Assembly: GCF_036924715.1 (NCBI RefSeq)
Contig: NZ_JAZHSB010000001.1
Location: forward strand, 5,323,001-5,387,000
Reading direction: 5' to 3'
Length of the DNA: 64,000 bases
Source: Bradyrhizobium sp. AZCC 1721
GTDB taxonomy: Bacteria > Pseudomonadota > Alphaproteobacteria > Rhizobiales > Xanthobacteraceae
The notes under the pieces are model-generated. The model was not told the origin of the DNA. It saw only the letters and a program-made list of their open reading frames with translations, and ran no database searches. Shown one piece after another: positions 7,857 through 15,770 of the stretch (the first letter of the stretch is position 1; every line of letters begins with the position of its first letter). A program made the position numbers and the translations under genes.

Positions 7857-9251
7857 ATGAGCAGCGAAGTCCATCCAGTCGACCAAGTTCTGCCGACGCC
7901 GCGCCTGCTGGCGCTCGGCCTGCAGCACGTGCTGGTGATGTATGCCGGCGCGGTTGCCGTGCCGCTGATCATCGGCCGAGCACTGAAGCTGCCGCCGGAA
8001 GACGTTGCCTTCCTGATCAGCGCGGATCTGTTCGCCTGCGGGATCGCCACCCTGGTGCAATGCATCGGCTTTCCCGGCGTCGGTATCCGACTGCCGGTCA
8101 TGATGGGCGTCACCTTTGCTTCCGTCAGCCCGATGCTGGCGATGGCCGCCGCGCCCGACATCGGGTTGCTCGGCATTTATGGCTCGGTGATCGCAGCCGG
8201 AATTTTCGCCACACTTGCTGCGCCGTTCATCAGCCGGCTGTTGCCGCTGTTTCCCCCCGTCGTCACCGGGACCATCATCCTGGTGATCGGCATTTCGCTG
8301 ATGCGGGTCGGCATCAACTGGGCCGGTGGCGGCCTGCCGACCTTGACCAAGATCGTCGATGGCGTGCCGGGCGCGTTCCCCAATCCCGGCTACGGCCAGT
8401 TACAAGGCCTCGGCATTGCATTGTTCGTGCTGCTCGTCATCCTCGGCCTGATCAAATGGGGCTCCGGTTTCGTCGCCAATGTCGCAGTGCTGCTCGGCAT
8501 CGTCGCTGGCGCGATCCTCGGCGCCCTGCTCGGCGTCATGCATTTCGAAAAAGTTGCCGCGGCGCCATGGGCTGCGATCGTGCTGCCGCTGCATTTCGGG
8601 CTGCCGAAATTTCAGCTCGTCCCAATCATCACCATGTGCATCGTGATGATTGTGGTGATGATCGAATCGCTCGGCATGTTCCTCGCACTTGCCGAAATCA
8701 CCGGCAAGACTGTCGACCGCGATGCGCTGACCCGCGGGCTACGTGCCGATGGCGTCGGCACGTTCCTGGGTGGACTGTTCAACACCTTTCCCTACACGTC
8801 GTTCTCGCAGAACGTCGGGCTGGTCGGCGTCACTGGGGTGCGCTCGCGCTGGGTGACCATCGCCGGCGGCGGCATTCTGCTGCTGCTGGGGCTGGTGCCA
8901 AAGATGGCGGCGCTGGTCGAGGCGGTGCCGCTGGTGGTGCTCGGCGGCGCCGGGCTCGTGATGTTCGGCATGGTGGCGGCCACCGGCGCGCGCATCCTTA
9001 CCGCGGTCGATTTCAAGAACAACCGCCATAATCTGTTCGTGGTGGCTATCTCGGTCGGGTTCGGCATGATCCCGCTGGTCTCGCCGAATTTCTTCAAGAA
9101 CCTGCCGCACGACCTGCACCCACTGCTGGAGTCCGGCATCCTGCTCAGCGCGCTGGTCGCGGTGACGCTGAATGCATTCTTCAACGGCGTCGGCGGCAAG
9201 TCCGCAGCGGAAGCGGATGCCGCAGCGGCGGCGGCAACGGCGACGCATTAG
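7857..9251 (+). CDS. NCS2 nucleobase:cation symporter, xanthine/urate permease
   Basis: The 464-residue inner-membrane carrier has about 14 hydrophobic segments. It carries the NCS2 signature QNVGLVGVTGVRSR and the substrate-binding segment IESLGMFLALAEITGK with its conserved Glu. The N-terminal LLALGLQHVLVMYAGAVAVP is typical of xanthine/uric acid permeases (PucJ, UacT, XanQ groups). GGGGGAG ahead of the ATG is a strong ribosome site. It is divergent from uricase and convergent with the UraD-UraH gene, so urate or xanthine uptake feeding the adjacent enzymes is the likely job. The Ala-rich tail after residue 450 is of low complexity. Confidence 0.9.
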   Translation: MSSEVHPVDQVLPTPRLLALGLQHVLVMYAGAVAVPLIIGRALKLPPEDVAFLISADLFACGIATLVQCIGFPGVGIRLPVMMGVTFASVSPMLAMAAAPDIGLLGIYGSVIAAGIFATLAAPFISRLLPLFPPVVTGTIILVIGISLMRVGINWAGGGLPTLTKIVDGVPGAFPNPGYGQLQGLGIALFVLLVILGLIKWGSGFVANVAVLLGIVAGAILGALLGVMHFEKVAAAPWAAIVLPLHFGLPKFQLVPIITMCIVMIVVMIESLGMFLALAEITGKTVDRDALTRGLRADGVGTFLGGLFNTFPYTSFSQNVGLVGVTGVRSRWVTIAGGGILLLLGLVPKMAALVEAVPLVVLGGAGLVMFGMVAATGARILTAVDFKNNRHNLFVVAISVGFGMIPLVSPNFFKNLPHDLHPLLESGILLSALVAVTLNAFFNGVGGKSAAEADAAAAAATATH

Positions 9252-9274
9252 TGAGGTAAACTGTAGGGTGGGCA

Positions 9275-10156
9275 CTAGCTCCCGCGGTAGGTCGCATAGC
9301 TCCACGGCGTCACGAGCAGCGGCACGTGGAGATGGCCTTCGGGATCGCTCACCGAGAAGTGCAAGGGAATTCGATCGAGAAACGGCGGATCGGAGGTCGG
9401 CACATTGCGGCCGGCAAAATAGTCACCGACGCGGAACATGAGTTCATAGCGGCCGAGCGGCACTGGCCGGCCGCCGATTAATGGCTGATCGGTGCGGCCG
9501 TCGCTGTTGGTCACGGCGCGCGTCACGACGCGGCTCTGCCCTAAATCGGACAGTTCGGTGAGCTCGATCGATATCCCCGCCGCGGGCCTGCCGCAGTGCG
9601 TATCCAGCACATGGGTCGACAGGCGGCCATGCACCGGCAGCCGATCCCCGGAAGCCACAAGCTGGTCGAGGCGCAGCGCCGCAATCCGGCAAATTTCAGC
9701 AATTGACGTCCGCATCTCGGCTTTCGCGTCGTTCGGCAGACGGCGCTTGAAATCGCGAAGAATGGAATCGCGGGTATGGCGGCGGACGCAAACGATGTAG
9801 GGAAAGCCGAATTTGGCGCGGTAGGCGCTGTTGGCGCGCTCGAAGGCTTCATATTCGGCATCCGACAGCCGATCGAGGCCGACGCTGTCCTGTTCGGCGG
9901 AAGATTCCGCGGTGAGGCCAGTGGCGCGCTGGGTTTTGTTGGCGAGATCGGGATGCGCCCGGATCAACGTCATCAGCGCTTCGTCCGCCGCGCGGTCGAC
10001 CGCAGCCGTCATTGCCGCAAACAGCGCGCCGATGCCTGCGAACGGCCGCCGCACGGCCGCCGCTTCGGCCACCCACGGTGAATGCTCGAAAATATTGGCG
10101 AGCGCGGCGACGAAATCATCCTTGCTGCAATGATTTAGATCGGAAAGCTTCAACAT
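9275..10156 (-). CDS. Fused OHCU decarboxylase (UraD) - hydroxyisourate hydrolase (UraH)
   Basis: One 293-residue chain carries both enzymes after uricase. The N-terminal domain (about 1-165) has SPWVAEAAAVRRPF and IRAHPDLANKTQ, typical of 2-oxo-4-hydroxy-4-carboxy-5-ureidoimidazoline decarboxylase. The C-terminal domain (about 180-293) is transthyretin-like, with LSTHVLDTHCGRPAAG at its start and the diagnostic C-terminal YRGS of 5-hydroxyisourate hydrolase. This decarboxylase-then-hydrolase order equals plant allantoin synthase. The ATG at 10156 is 10 bases after the PuuE stop at 10167. An upstream in-frame ATG at 10195 would overlap puuE and is less likely. Product: S-allantoin, in the cytoplasm. 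Confidence 0.92.
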   Translation of the reverse strand: MLKLSDLNHCSKDDFVAALANIFEHSPWVAEAAAVRRPFAGIGALFAAMTAAVDRAADEALMTLIRAHPDLANKTQRATGLTAESSAEQDSVGLDRLSDAEYEAFERANSAYRAKFGFPYIVCVRRHTRDSILRDFKRRLPNDAKAEMRTSIAEICRIAALRLDQLVASGDRLPVHGRLSTHVLDTHCGRPAAGISIELTELSDLGQSRVVTRAVTNSDGRTDQPLIGGRPVPLGRYELMFRVGDYFAGRNVPTSDPPFLDRIPLHFSVSDPEGHLHVPLLVTPWSYATYRGS

Positions 10157-10166
10157 CGATGTCAGC

Positions 10167-11105
10167 CTATCCGATATCGAAAGCATCGTCGGCAAGATGC
10201 GACAGATTGGCGTGCCAGTGCTGCGCGATCTGCAGCCGCGTCGGCACCCAGACGCGCTCGTGGCTTCCGATGTAGTCGAGAAACCGCATCAGCGCCGCCG
10301 CGCGGCCGGGGCGGCCGACGACCCGGCAATGCAGGCCGACCGACATCATCTTCGGCGCGCGCTCACCTTCCGCATAAAGAACGTCAAAACCGTCCTTGAG
10401 GTAGGTGAAGAATTCATCGCCGCCGCCAAACCCCTGCGCGTTGACAAAGCGCATGTCGTTGGCGTCGAGCGTATAGGGGATGACCAGATGCGGCTTTGAG
10501 CCGCGCGACTTGATCCAGTACGGCAGGTCGTCGGCATAGGAGTCGCTGAGATAAAGCAGGCCGCCGGCCTCCATCAGCAGCCTCAAGGTGTTGATCGAGG
10601 AGCGCCCGGTGTACCAGCCGAGCGGGCGGGCGCCGGTCGCCTCGGTGTGGACGCGGATTGCGGCTGCGATCTCGGTGCGCTCCTCGTTCTCCGACATGTC
10701 CTTGTGCTCGATCCATCGCAGGCTGTGGCTGGCGATGTCCCAGCCGGCCTCCTTCATGGCAGCAACCACGTCGGGATTTCGCTGCAACGCCTTCGCAACG
10801 CCGAACACGGTGACCGGCAAATTGCGCTCGGTGAAAGCCCGCCACAGCCGCCAGAAGCCGGCGCGCGAGCCATACTCGAACATCGATTCGATGTTGGCGT
10901 GGCGCTGTCCGGGCCAGGGCTGCGCACCCAGCACGTCGGACAAAAAAGCCTCGGAAGCGCGATCGCCGTCGAGAACGTTGTTCTCGCCGCCTTCCTCGAA
11001 ATTGACCACGAACTGCACCGCAACCCGCGCGTTGCCGGGCCACTTCGGATCGGGCGGGTTGCGCCCGTAGCCGCGAAAGTCGCGCGGATAGGTCGGCGCC
11101 GCCAT
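10167..11105 (-). CDS. puuE: Allantoinase, polysaccharide-deacetylase type (PuuE)
   Basis: The 312-residue protein begins MAAPTYPRDFRGYGRNPPDP, the characteristic start of metal-independent PuuE allantoinases, followed by FVVNFEEGGENNVLDGD. It keeps the NodB-like barrel (GWDIASHSLRWIEHKDMSE, PLGWYTGRSS) and ends in FLDYIGSHERVWVPTRLQIA. It hydrolyses allantoin to allantoate, linking UraD-UraH to the allantoate amidohydrolase at 5492. The ATG at 11105 lies 2 bases past the stop of the DUF3830 gene and 10 bases separate it from uraD-uraH, so the three are one operon. The frame is open further upstream but without family resemblance. Confidence 0.92.
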   Translation of the reverse strand: MAAPTYPRDFRGYGRNPPDPKWPGNARVAVQFVVNFEEGGENNVLDGDRASEAFLSDVLGAQPWPGQRHANIESMFEYGSRAGFWRLWRAFTERNLPVTVFGVAKALQRNPDVVAAMKEAGWDIASHSLRWIEHKDMSENEERTEIAAAIRVHTEATGARPLGWYTGRSSINTLRLLMEAGGLLYLSDSYADDLPYWIKSRGSKPHLVIPYTLDANDMRFVNAQGFGGGDEFFTYLKDGFDVLYAEGERAPKMMSVGLHCRVVGRPGRAAALMRFLDYIGSHERVWVPTRLQIAQHWHANLSHLADDAFDIG

Positions 11106-11107
11106 GA

Positions 11108-11521
11108 TCAGACTTCCTCGAAGCGGATCTTCTGCGCGCCCTTCCACAGCACGGCCTTGCCGAACGCGGTCAGGTTCTCCAACCCCGAAGTCAGGGTGAT
11201 GAAGTGGTTGCCGGCGAGCTGGCCCATCTTGCTCGCAAAGTGCACGCCGCCATAGGCCAGCAGGATTTCGGTCTCGCTGATGCCGCCGGGATAAAGAATG
11301 ATCTGGCCGGGCGCGGGATAGCTGGTGTGGTTCTCGTAGGAGACGCCGAAATCGAGATCGCCAAGCGGCATCCAGACACCCTCGCCGCTCCAGCGGACGT
11401 GGATCGCCTGGCTCTCGAACGGCATCGCCTTGCGAAAGGCGGCGACCGTCTTCGGCGCCAGTTGCTCCTCGAAGCGTGCCTGGAAAGTAAATTCGCCGGC
11501 ACGGACAATCAGTTGGCTCAT
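11108..11521 (-). CDS. DUF3830 cyclophilin-like small protein
   Basis: This 137-residue protein has no signal peptide. The composition (QARFEEQLAPKTVAAFRKAMPFESQAIHVRWSGE, read in two parts, then LGDLDFGVSYENHTSYPAPG and ILYPGGISETEILLAYGG) matches the DUF3830/cyclophilin-like-fold family that is often found with amidohydrolase and ureide or pyrimidine catabolic genes. It is first in the operon DUF3830-puuE-uraD/uraH, with 2 bases to the next gene, so it probably serves purine breakdown. The reaction is unknown. A candidate is a step not otherwise present in the window, such as handling of ureidoglycine or ureidoglycolate; that is speculation. Confidence 0.7.
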   Translation of the reverse strand: MSQLIVRAGEFTFQARFEEQLAPKTVAAFRKAMPFESQAIHVRWSGEGVWMPLGDLDFGVSYENHTSYPAPGQIILYPGGISETEILLAYGGVHFASKMGQLAGNHFITLTSGLENLTAFGKAVLWKGAQKIRFEEV

Positions 11522-11590
11522 CGATCTCTTCTTCTGGATATAGGTGAGGACGTGGTTCAGCCGTATCCATTACAGCCCGAACAAGCGGAC

Positions 11591-11611
11591 GCAAGGCCGA
11601 TTCCGCCTTGC
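11591..11611. other. Inverted repeat in the leader of the DUF3830-puuE operon
   Basis: GCAAGGC and GCCTTGC form perfect 7-base arms around a 7-base loop, 70 bases upstream of the DUF3830 ATG. It is not followed by a T-run on either strand, so it is not a clear terminator. A weak lac-operator-like element (AATTGTGAGCGCAGCAATT, 11668-11686) lies further upstream. No sigma-54 match was found here. Confidence 0.35.
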
Positions 11612-11736
11612 GGGAGGTTTCAGCGAGCGCCTTGGGTCCACCCTGCGCCTACCCTTGCGCCTACCTTAATTGTGAGCGCAGCAATTCACTGAATGCTCCC
11701 GGATTGATTGGGAACTCGGTTTCCACTCGGCCTTAT

Positions 11737-12537
11737 TCACGCTTCGCCGCGCCAGAATGCGGTCTGCAGGGGCAATTGGTGTTTGATCATCGCGACGCCA
11801 TCGACCACCTTCAGGCCGCGCGCGGCGCAGGCTTGCATGAACTCGGTCCGGCGGGCGGCAATGATATCGAATACGGCGCAATCATCCGGCAGCCTCGCGG
11901 GATTCATCGGCAGGGCGTCCGTCCCGCGAAGCCCAAGCGAGGTGGCGTTGACCAAGAGGCCAGCGTCATCGAATCTTTCGTCTAGGCGGATCTCAAGATC
12001 GGGGAAGCGGCTGCGGAGTTTTTGGGCGAGGATTTCGACCGGCCCTGGCGCTTCGTTCAGGATTTGCAGCCGCCTCACGCCTGCGGCAGCCAGCGCGTGA
12101 CAGATCGCGCGGCCGGCTCCCCCCGCCCCGATCACGACGCAGCGGCGGTCGGGATCGAATATCCCCTCCTCGCGCGCCGCATTCAGGAAACCGCCGCCAT
12201 CGAAGGATTCGCCGACCAGCCGACCACCAGCCTCGATCCGGATCGTGTTGACGACGCCTTCGAACTCTGCGGCCGGCCCGACCGCATCGCACAGCTCGAA
12301 CGCAGCCGGCTTGTGCGGCATCGTGAGATTGAAGCCGGCGACGCTCGGCGATTTCACGAGCGTGCGGATCGCCTCGGAGAGATGTTCCGGCGCGATGTCG
12401 AGCGGCACCATGTGCCAGTCCAGCCCATTGCCCTGGAAGTAAGGCGTGTAGTGGCGGGGCGCGCCGACATGGCCGGCCGGGTGGGCAAAGATGAATACAA
12501 ATCGTGAAACACCGGTCGGAAGCCGCATCGCTCTCAT
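11737..12537 (-). CDS. Shikimate/quinate dehydrogenase-like protein
   Basis: The 266-residue protein resembles AroE-family NADP-dependent dehydrogenases. GFNLTMPHK supplies the substrate-binding N-x-T-x-P-x-K motif with the catalytic Lys, and VIGAGGAGRAICHAL the dinucleotide fold. The usual NTDGxGF is SFDGGGF, keeping the catalytic Asp but changing its neighbours, so the substrate may not be shikimate. Its ATG (12537) overlaps the stop of the upstream ABC permease by four bases. It therefore belongs to the importer operon and is probably a catabolic enzyme for the imported compound rather than the biosynthetic AroE. A second ATG at 12528 is possible. Confidence 0.82.
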   Translation of the reverse strand: MRAMRLPTGVSRFVFIFAHPAGHVGAPRHYTPYFQGNGLDWHMVPLDIAPEHLSEAIRTLVKSPSVAGFNLTMPHKPAAFELCDAVGPAAEFEGVVNTIRIEAGGRLVGESFDGGGFLNAAREEGIFDPDRRCVVIGAGGAGRAICHALAAAGVRRLQILNEAPGPVEILAQKLRSRFPDLEIRLDERFDDAGLLVNATSLGLRGTDALPMNPARLPDDCAVFDIIAARRTEFMQACAARGLKVVDGVAMIKHQLPLQTAFWRGEA

Positions 12538-13373
12538 CCTTTCACGGCGCCCGCCGTCAGCCCGCTGACCAGATAGCGGCGCACGGCGAGCGAGAAAATC
12601 AGGACCGGCGCCATCACCAGCGAGCCGCCCGCGGCGATCTTGCCCCACTCCCATCCCTCGTAGTTCATGAAGTTGACCACGGCGACCGGCGCGGTGCGCG
12701 CGTTGGTCCGCGTCAGGATCAGCGCAAAGAAGAAGTCGTTCCAGGCGTAGAGGAAGCACAGGATCGCGGTGGCGGCGATGCCGGGCGCGACCATCGGCAG
12801 CACGATCTGGAGGAAGACGACCCGGGTCGACGCGCCGTCGACCAGCGCCGCCTCTTCCAGCGACGACGGTACGGTTTCAAAAAACGGCTGCATCATCCAG
12901 ATCACCAGCGGCAGGTTGAAACTGGTGTAGACCAGCACCAGACCGGTGACGGTGTCGAGCAGCCCGATCCAGCGATAGAACAGAAAGAACGGAATCGTGA
13001 ATGCGATCGGCGGCGCCATCCGCGTTACCAGGATGGCGAAGCTCAGCGCGTGCTTTCCCCGCCCCGCCCATCGCGACAACGCGTAGGCCGCGGGCACCCC
13101 GAGAACGAGCGCCAGCGCCGTGGAGAATGACGCGCTCATCAGGCTGTTGACAAAGGAGGCCGCGAACGCGCCTTGCCAGAGCGACGCATAATTTTGCAGC
13201 GTCGGCGTGAAGATCAAGGGCGGCGGAAACTGCAGGATCAGGTCGTTGGACTTGAAGCTCATCTGCAGGAGCCAGAGGAACGGCGACAGCAGCATGATGA
13301 GCGTCACGCCGATCGCAACGAGCCGGCGCGGGCTGGCCGAACGGCGGACCGGGCCACTCATGCCCCCACTCAT
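12534..13373 (-). CDS. Carbohydrate-type ABC transporter permease (MalG-like)
   Basis: The 279-residue inner-membrane protein has six predicted segments and the EAA loop (SSLEEAALVDGASTRVVFLQ) that docks the ATPase. The N-terminal anchor LVAIGVTLIMLLSPFLWLL is typical of the MalG/CUT1 side. Its ATG overlaps the stop of the partner permease (ATGA at 13370-13373), and its own stop overlaps the dehydrogenase start, giving full translational coupling. Substrate is likely a small sugar or polyol, inferred from family only. Confidence 0.9.
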   Translation of the reverse strand: MSGGMSGPVRRSASPRRLVAIGVTLIMLLSPFLWLLQMSFKSNDLILQFPPPLIFTPTLQNYASLWQGAFAASFVNSLMSASFSTALALVLGVPAAYALSRWAGRGKHALSFAILVTRMAPPIAFTIPFFLFYRWIGLLDTVTGLVLVYTSFNLPLVIWMMQPFFETVPSSLEEAALVDGASTRVVFLQIVLPMVAPGIAATAILCFLYAWNDFFFALILTRTNARTAPVAVVNFMNYEGWEWGKIAAGGSLVMAPVLIFSLAVRRYLVSGLTAGAVKG

Positions 13374-14269
13374 GCCATGGCCTCGCGGCGGCGGCCCATC
13401 CACACCACACCGAGGCTGACCGCGACGACGAGCAGCAGCATCACGATCGTGACCGAACTGGAATAGCCGATTTCGTTGAAGTCGAATGCGAGCAGATAGG
13501 CATAATAGTTGGTCACCTCGGTGACGCTGCCCGGCCCGCCGCCGGTCAAGAGGAACACCAGCGGAAATGCCTTGACGCTGTCGATCAGGCGAAACATGCC
13601 CGAGATGACCAGGATCGGCGTGATGAAGGGCAGCGTGATGTAGAAGAATATCTGCAGCCGGTTGGCGCCGTCGACCAGCGCGGCTTCGGAAAATTCCTCC
13701 GGAATGGTCTGCAGCGCGGCCAATACCATCAGGAAGGTGAAGGGCATCCATTCCCAGGTGTCGGCGATGATGATAGCGGTCAGCGCGAAATCGACGCTCG
13801 AAGTCAGCGACGGCATGGTCACGTTAAGCAGGCCTGCGGCGTAATAAAGCGGGCTGATGTCGGGCGTGTAAATCAGCTTCCAGATGATCGCCACGACGAT
13901 CGGCGGCAGCACCATCGGAATCAGGAACAGGGTGCGGGCGAATTCCACGACGCGCGACTGCGTGTGCAGCAATAGCGCCAACAGCATGCCGAGCAGGACC
14001 TGCAACAGCACGCCCCAGAACGACAGCTTGGCCTGCACCCATAGCGAATTGACGAAGCGCGGATCGCCGGGGAGCAGGAGATAGTTCCGCAAGGGCGAAG
14101 AGAAATCGGTCGACGATCCCGGATTGACCAGTTGGAACGGCGTCAGGCTGGTCACGACAAGATAGATCGCAGGCAAGCCTGCGATCACGAACAACACGAT
14201 CAGGCTCGGCGCCAGCGCGATGGCGTTGAAGCGGCGGCGCTCGGCGTCGACCAGTCCTTCTCCGCTCAA
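13370..14269 (-). CDS. Carbohydrate-type ABC transporter permease (MalF/UgpA-like), TTG start
   Basis: The 299-residue membrane protein has the EAA motif EEFSEAALVDGANRLQIFFY and a first segment ALAPSLIVLFVIAGLPAIYL. No ATG or GTG sits before the conserved start. A TTG at 14269 overlaps the stop of the binding-protein gene (TTGA) and is preceded by AGGGA at 8-9 bases, so TTG is chosen. The frame is open much further upstream but only within the binding-protein gene in another frame. It pairs with the MalG-like permease. No ATPase gene follows in this operon or window. Confidence 0.88.
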   Translation of the reverse strand: MSGEGLVDAERRRFNAIALAPSLIVLFVIAGLPAIYLVVTSLTPFQLVNPGSSTDFSSPLRNYLLLPGDPRFVNSLWVQAKLSFWGVLLQVLLGMLLALLLHTQSRVVEFARTLFLIPMVLPPIVVAIIWKLIYTPDISPLYYAAGLLNVTMPSLTSSVDFALTAIIIADTWEWMPFTFLMVLAALQTIPEEFSEAALVDGANRLQIFFYITLPFITPILVISGMFRLIDSVKAFPLVFLLTGGGPGSVTEVTNYYAYLLAFDFNEIGYSSSVTIVMLLLVVAVSLGVVWMGRRREAMA

Positions 14270-15630
14270 AGCGCGGTCCCTGCGCGGCGGAGATTGGCGA
14301 CCGCCTGCTCCTGCGCTGCGTTCATCGCAGCCTGGGCTGCGAGCTGCCCGGTAGCCACCTGCTCGAACGCCTTGTTGAGGACATCGCCAACGATCGGGAA
14401 CTCCTTCACCGTGCGATAGGCCATGTAGTTCTCGCCTTTGGCCGGCAGCCCCAGCACTTCGAGATAGAGCGCGCCAAGGTCCTGGCCGTTGACCGTGTTC
14501 AGCTTGCGGTACTCCTCGCTCTCGATCACGGATCTGCGGCAGACCGAGGAATGGCCGTGCTCCTTGACCAGCCGCATCGAGATTTCGGGGCTGAGCGCCC
14601 ATTTGATGAATTCCCACGCCGCTTTCTTGTTCTTGGCGTTCTTGGGAATGCCGAGGCCCTGGCTGTTGGCGGCCGGGTAGTCGTGCACAGGCCCGGCGGG
14701 CATCCTGACGACGCGGGAGGTGTCTTTCACCTTGCTGTCGTTCGAGAGCAGGATCGGCGTAATCCAGGCGCTGGAATGAATGAAGATGTTGGAGCGGCCG
14801 GTCATGTGGGATTGCCGCGCCTGATCCTCGGTATAGGTGAGTACGCCCTTCGGCGCATAGTTCTTCAGAAGGTTCGCGTAATATTCAATGGCCTTGATCG
14901 CCTCCGGCGAGTTCAGCGTCGGCATGATGTCGGCAGGCGGCTTGCGGAAGATGTTGCCGCCAAAACCTTGGATATAGGGCGGCAGGCACCAGTGATGGAG
15001 CTGGAAGCTGACGATGCCGTTGACGTTCTCGGTGCCGTTGATCTCGGCGCAGACCTGCTGCAATTCGGCAAAGGTCTTCGGAACCTTGAGGCCCTTTTTC
15101 TCCATCAGGTCCATGCGCGACAGGCCCATCACCATGGCCCCGCCTTCCCAGGAATAGCCGTAGGTGGCGCCCTTGGCGTCGCGGTACGGCACCTGCGCGC
15201 CCTCGACGAAATCCTTCGGATTCCATTCCGCCGGCGTCAGATTTGGATCAATGGTGAATTCGTCGAGATTGGCGAGCAAGCCGGCCGCCACCCAGCGCGC
15301 GGCCAGGATGAAGGTGACGTTGACGAAATCGAACGCCGAGCCGCCCGATGACAATTCGAGATTGGCCTGCTGGTTGTAGACTGGAAACGCCGAGAGTTGC
15401 AGATCAACCTTCATGCCGGTCTGCGCCTCGAACTCCGGGATGTAGTTCTGCAGCAGCGTGAAAAAGCGGTGCTGAAAGGACGCGCCGCGCAGCGTGACGC
15501 CGGCAAACGGTTTTGTTTGTGCAATGGCCGGCAGCGGAAATGCGGCCGCGCCGAGGGTGGCGGCGCCGGCCTGAAGCAGCGCTCGGCGGTTGAAGCCCGC
15601 GGATTTATGGCTCGAATTCTTCTTGGTCAT
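14266..15630 (-). CDS. Sugar ABC transporter substrate-binding protein, Tat-type leader
   Basis: The 454-residue periplasmic protein belongs to the family-1 extracellular binding proteins. The leader has a twin-arginine segment, FNRRALLQAGAATLGAAAFP, ending near AIAQ, so export by Tat is likely. The mature part has typical alternating lobes (ASFQHRFFTLLQNYIPEFEAQTG region; TGRSNIFIHSSAWITPILLS; GLGIPKNAKNKKAAWEFIKW). The ATG at 15630 has GGGAGG upstream. It is first in the operon and faces the GntR gene across a promoter region with a palindrome. The ligand is unknown. Confidence 0.9.
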   Translation of the reverse strand: MTKKNSSHKSAGFNRRALLQAGAATLGAAAFPLPAIAQTKPFAGVTLRGASFQHRFFTLLQNYIPEFEAQTGMKVDLQLSAFPVYNQQANLELSSGGSAFDFVNVTFILAARWVAAGLLANLDEFTIDPNLTPAEWNPKDFVEGAQVPYRDAKGATYGYSWEGGAMVMGLSRMDLMEKKGLKVPKTFAELQQVCAEINGTENVNGIVSFQLHHWCLPPYIQGFGGNIFRKPPADIMPTLNSPEAIKAIEYYANLLKNYAPKGVLTYTEDQARQSHMTGRSNIFIHSSAWITPILLSNDSKVKDTSRVVRMPAGPVHDYPAANSQGLGIPKNAKNKKAAWEFIKWALSPEISMRLVKEHGHSSVCRRSVIESEEYRKLNTVNGQDLGALYLEVLGLPAKGENYMAYRTVKEFPIVGDVLNKAFEQVATGQLAAQAAMNAAQEQAVANLRRAGTAL

Positions 15631-15658
15631 GGCACCCTCCCTGACAGTCTTTTGGGAT

Positions 15659-15687
15659 AATATGACCGACATAAAATTTTCTGTCAA
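15659..15687 (-). promoter_or_regulatory. Sigma-70-type promoter of the ABC importer operon
   Basis: On the minus strand, TTGACA (15687-15682) is followed after 17 bases by CATATT (15664-15659); a TATTAT at 19-base spacing overlaps it. The region is strikingly AT-rich for this genome. It lies about 30 bases upstream of the binding-protein ATG. Confidence 0.5.
15668..15685. promoter_or_regulatory. Palindromic operator inside the promoter spacer, likely GntR/FadR site
   Basis: GACATAAAATTTTCTGTC is self-complementary at 8 of 9 base pairs. It sits between the -35 and -10 elements of the importer promoter and next to the divergent GntR gene. A repressor bound here would block polymerase. Assignment to the adjacent GntR protein is inference. 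Confidence 0.5.
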
Positions 15688-15770
15688 AAGGAGGCTTCTC
15701 TCACATACACTATTTTTACGACATGAATTGACATCGCATCGCAATAAAGCAGACAATATTATTTCAAGGC

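Noticed and set aside
11737..12537. Biosynthetic AroE
   Set aside because: The gene is locked into an ABC importer operon and has a variant SFDG motif, so a catabolic paralog is more likely.
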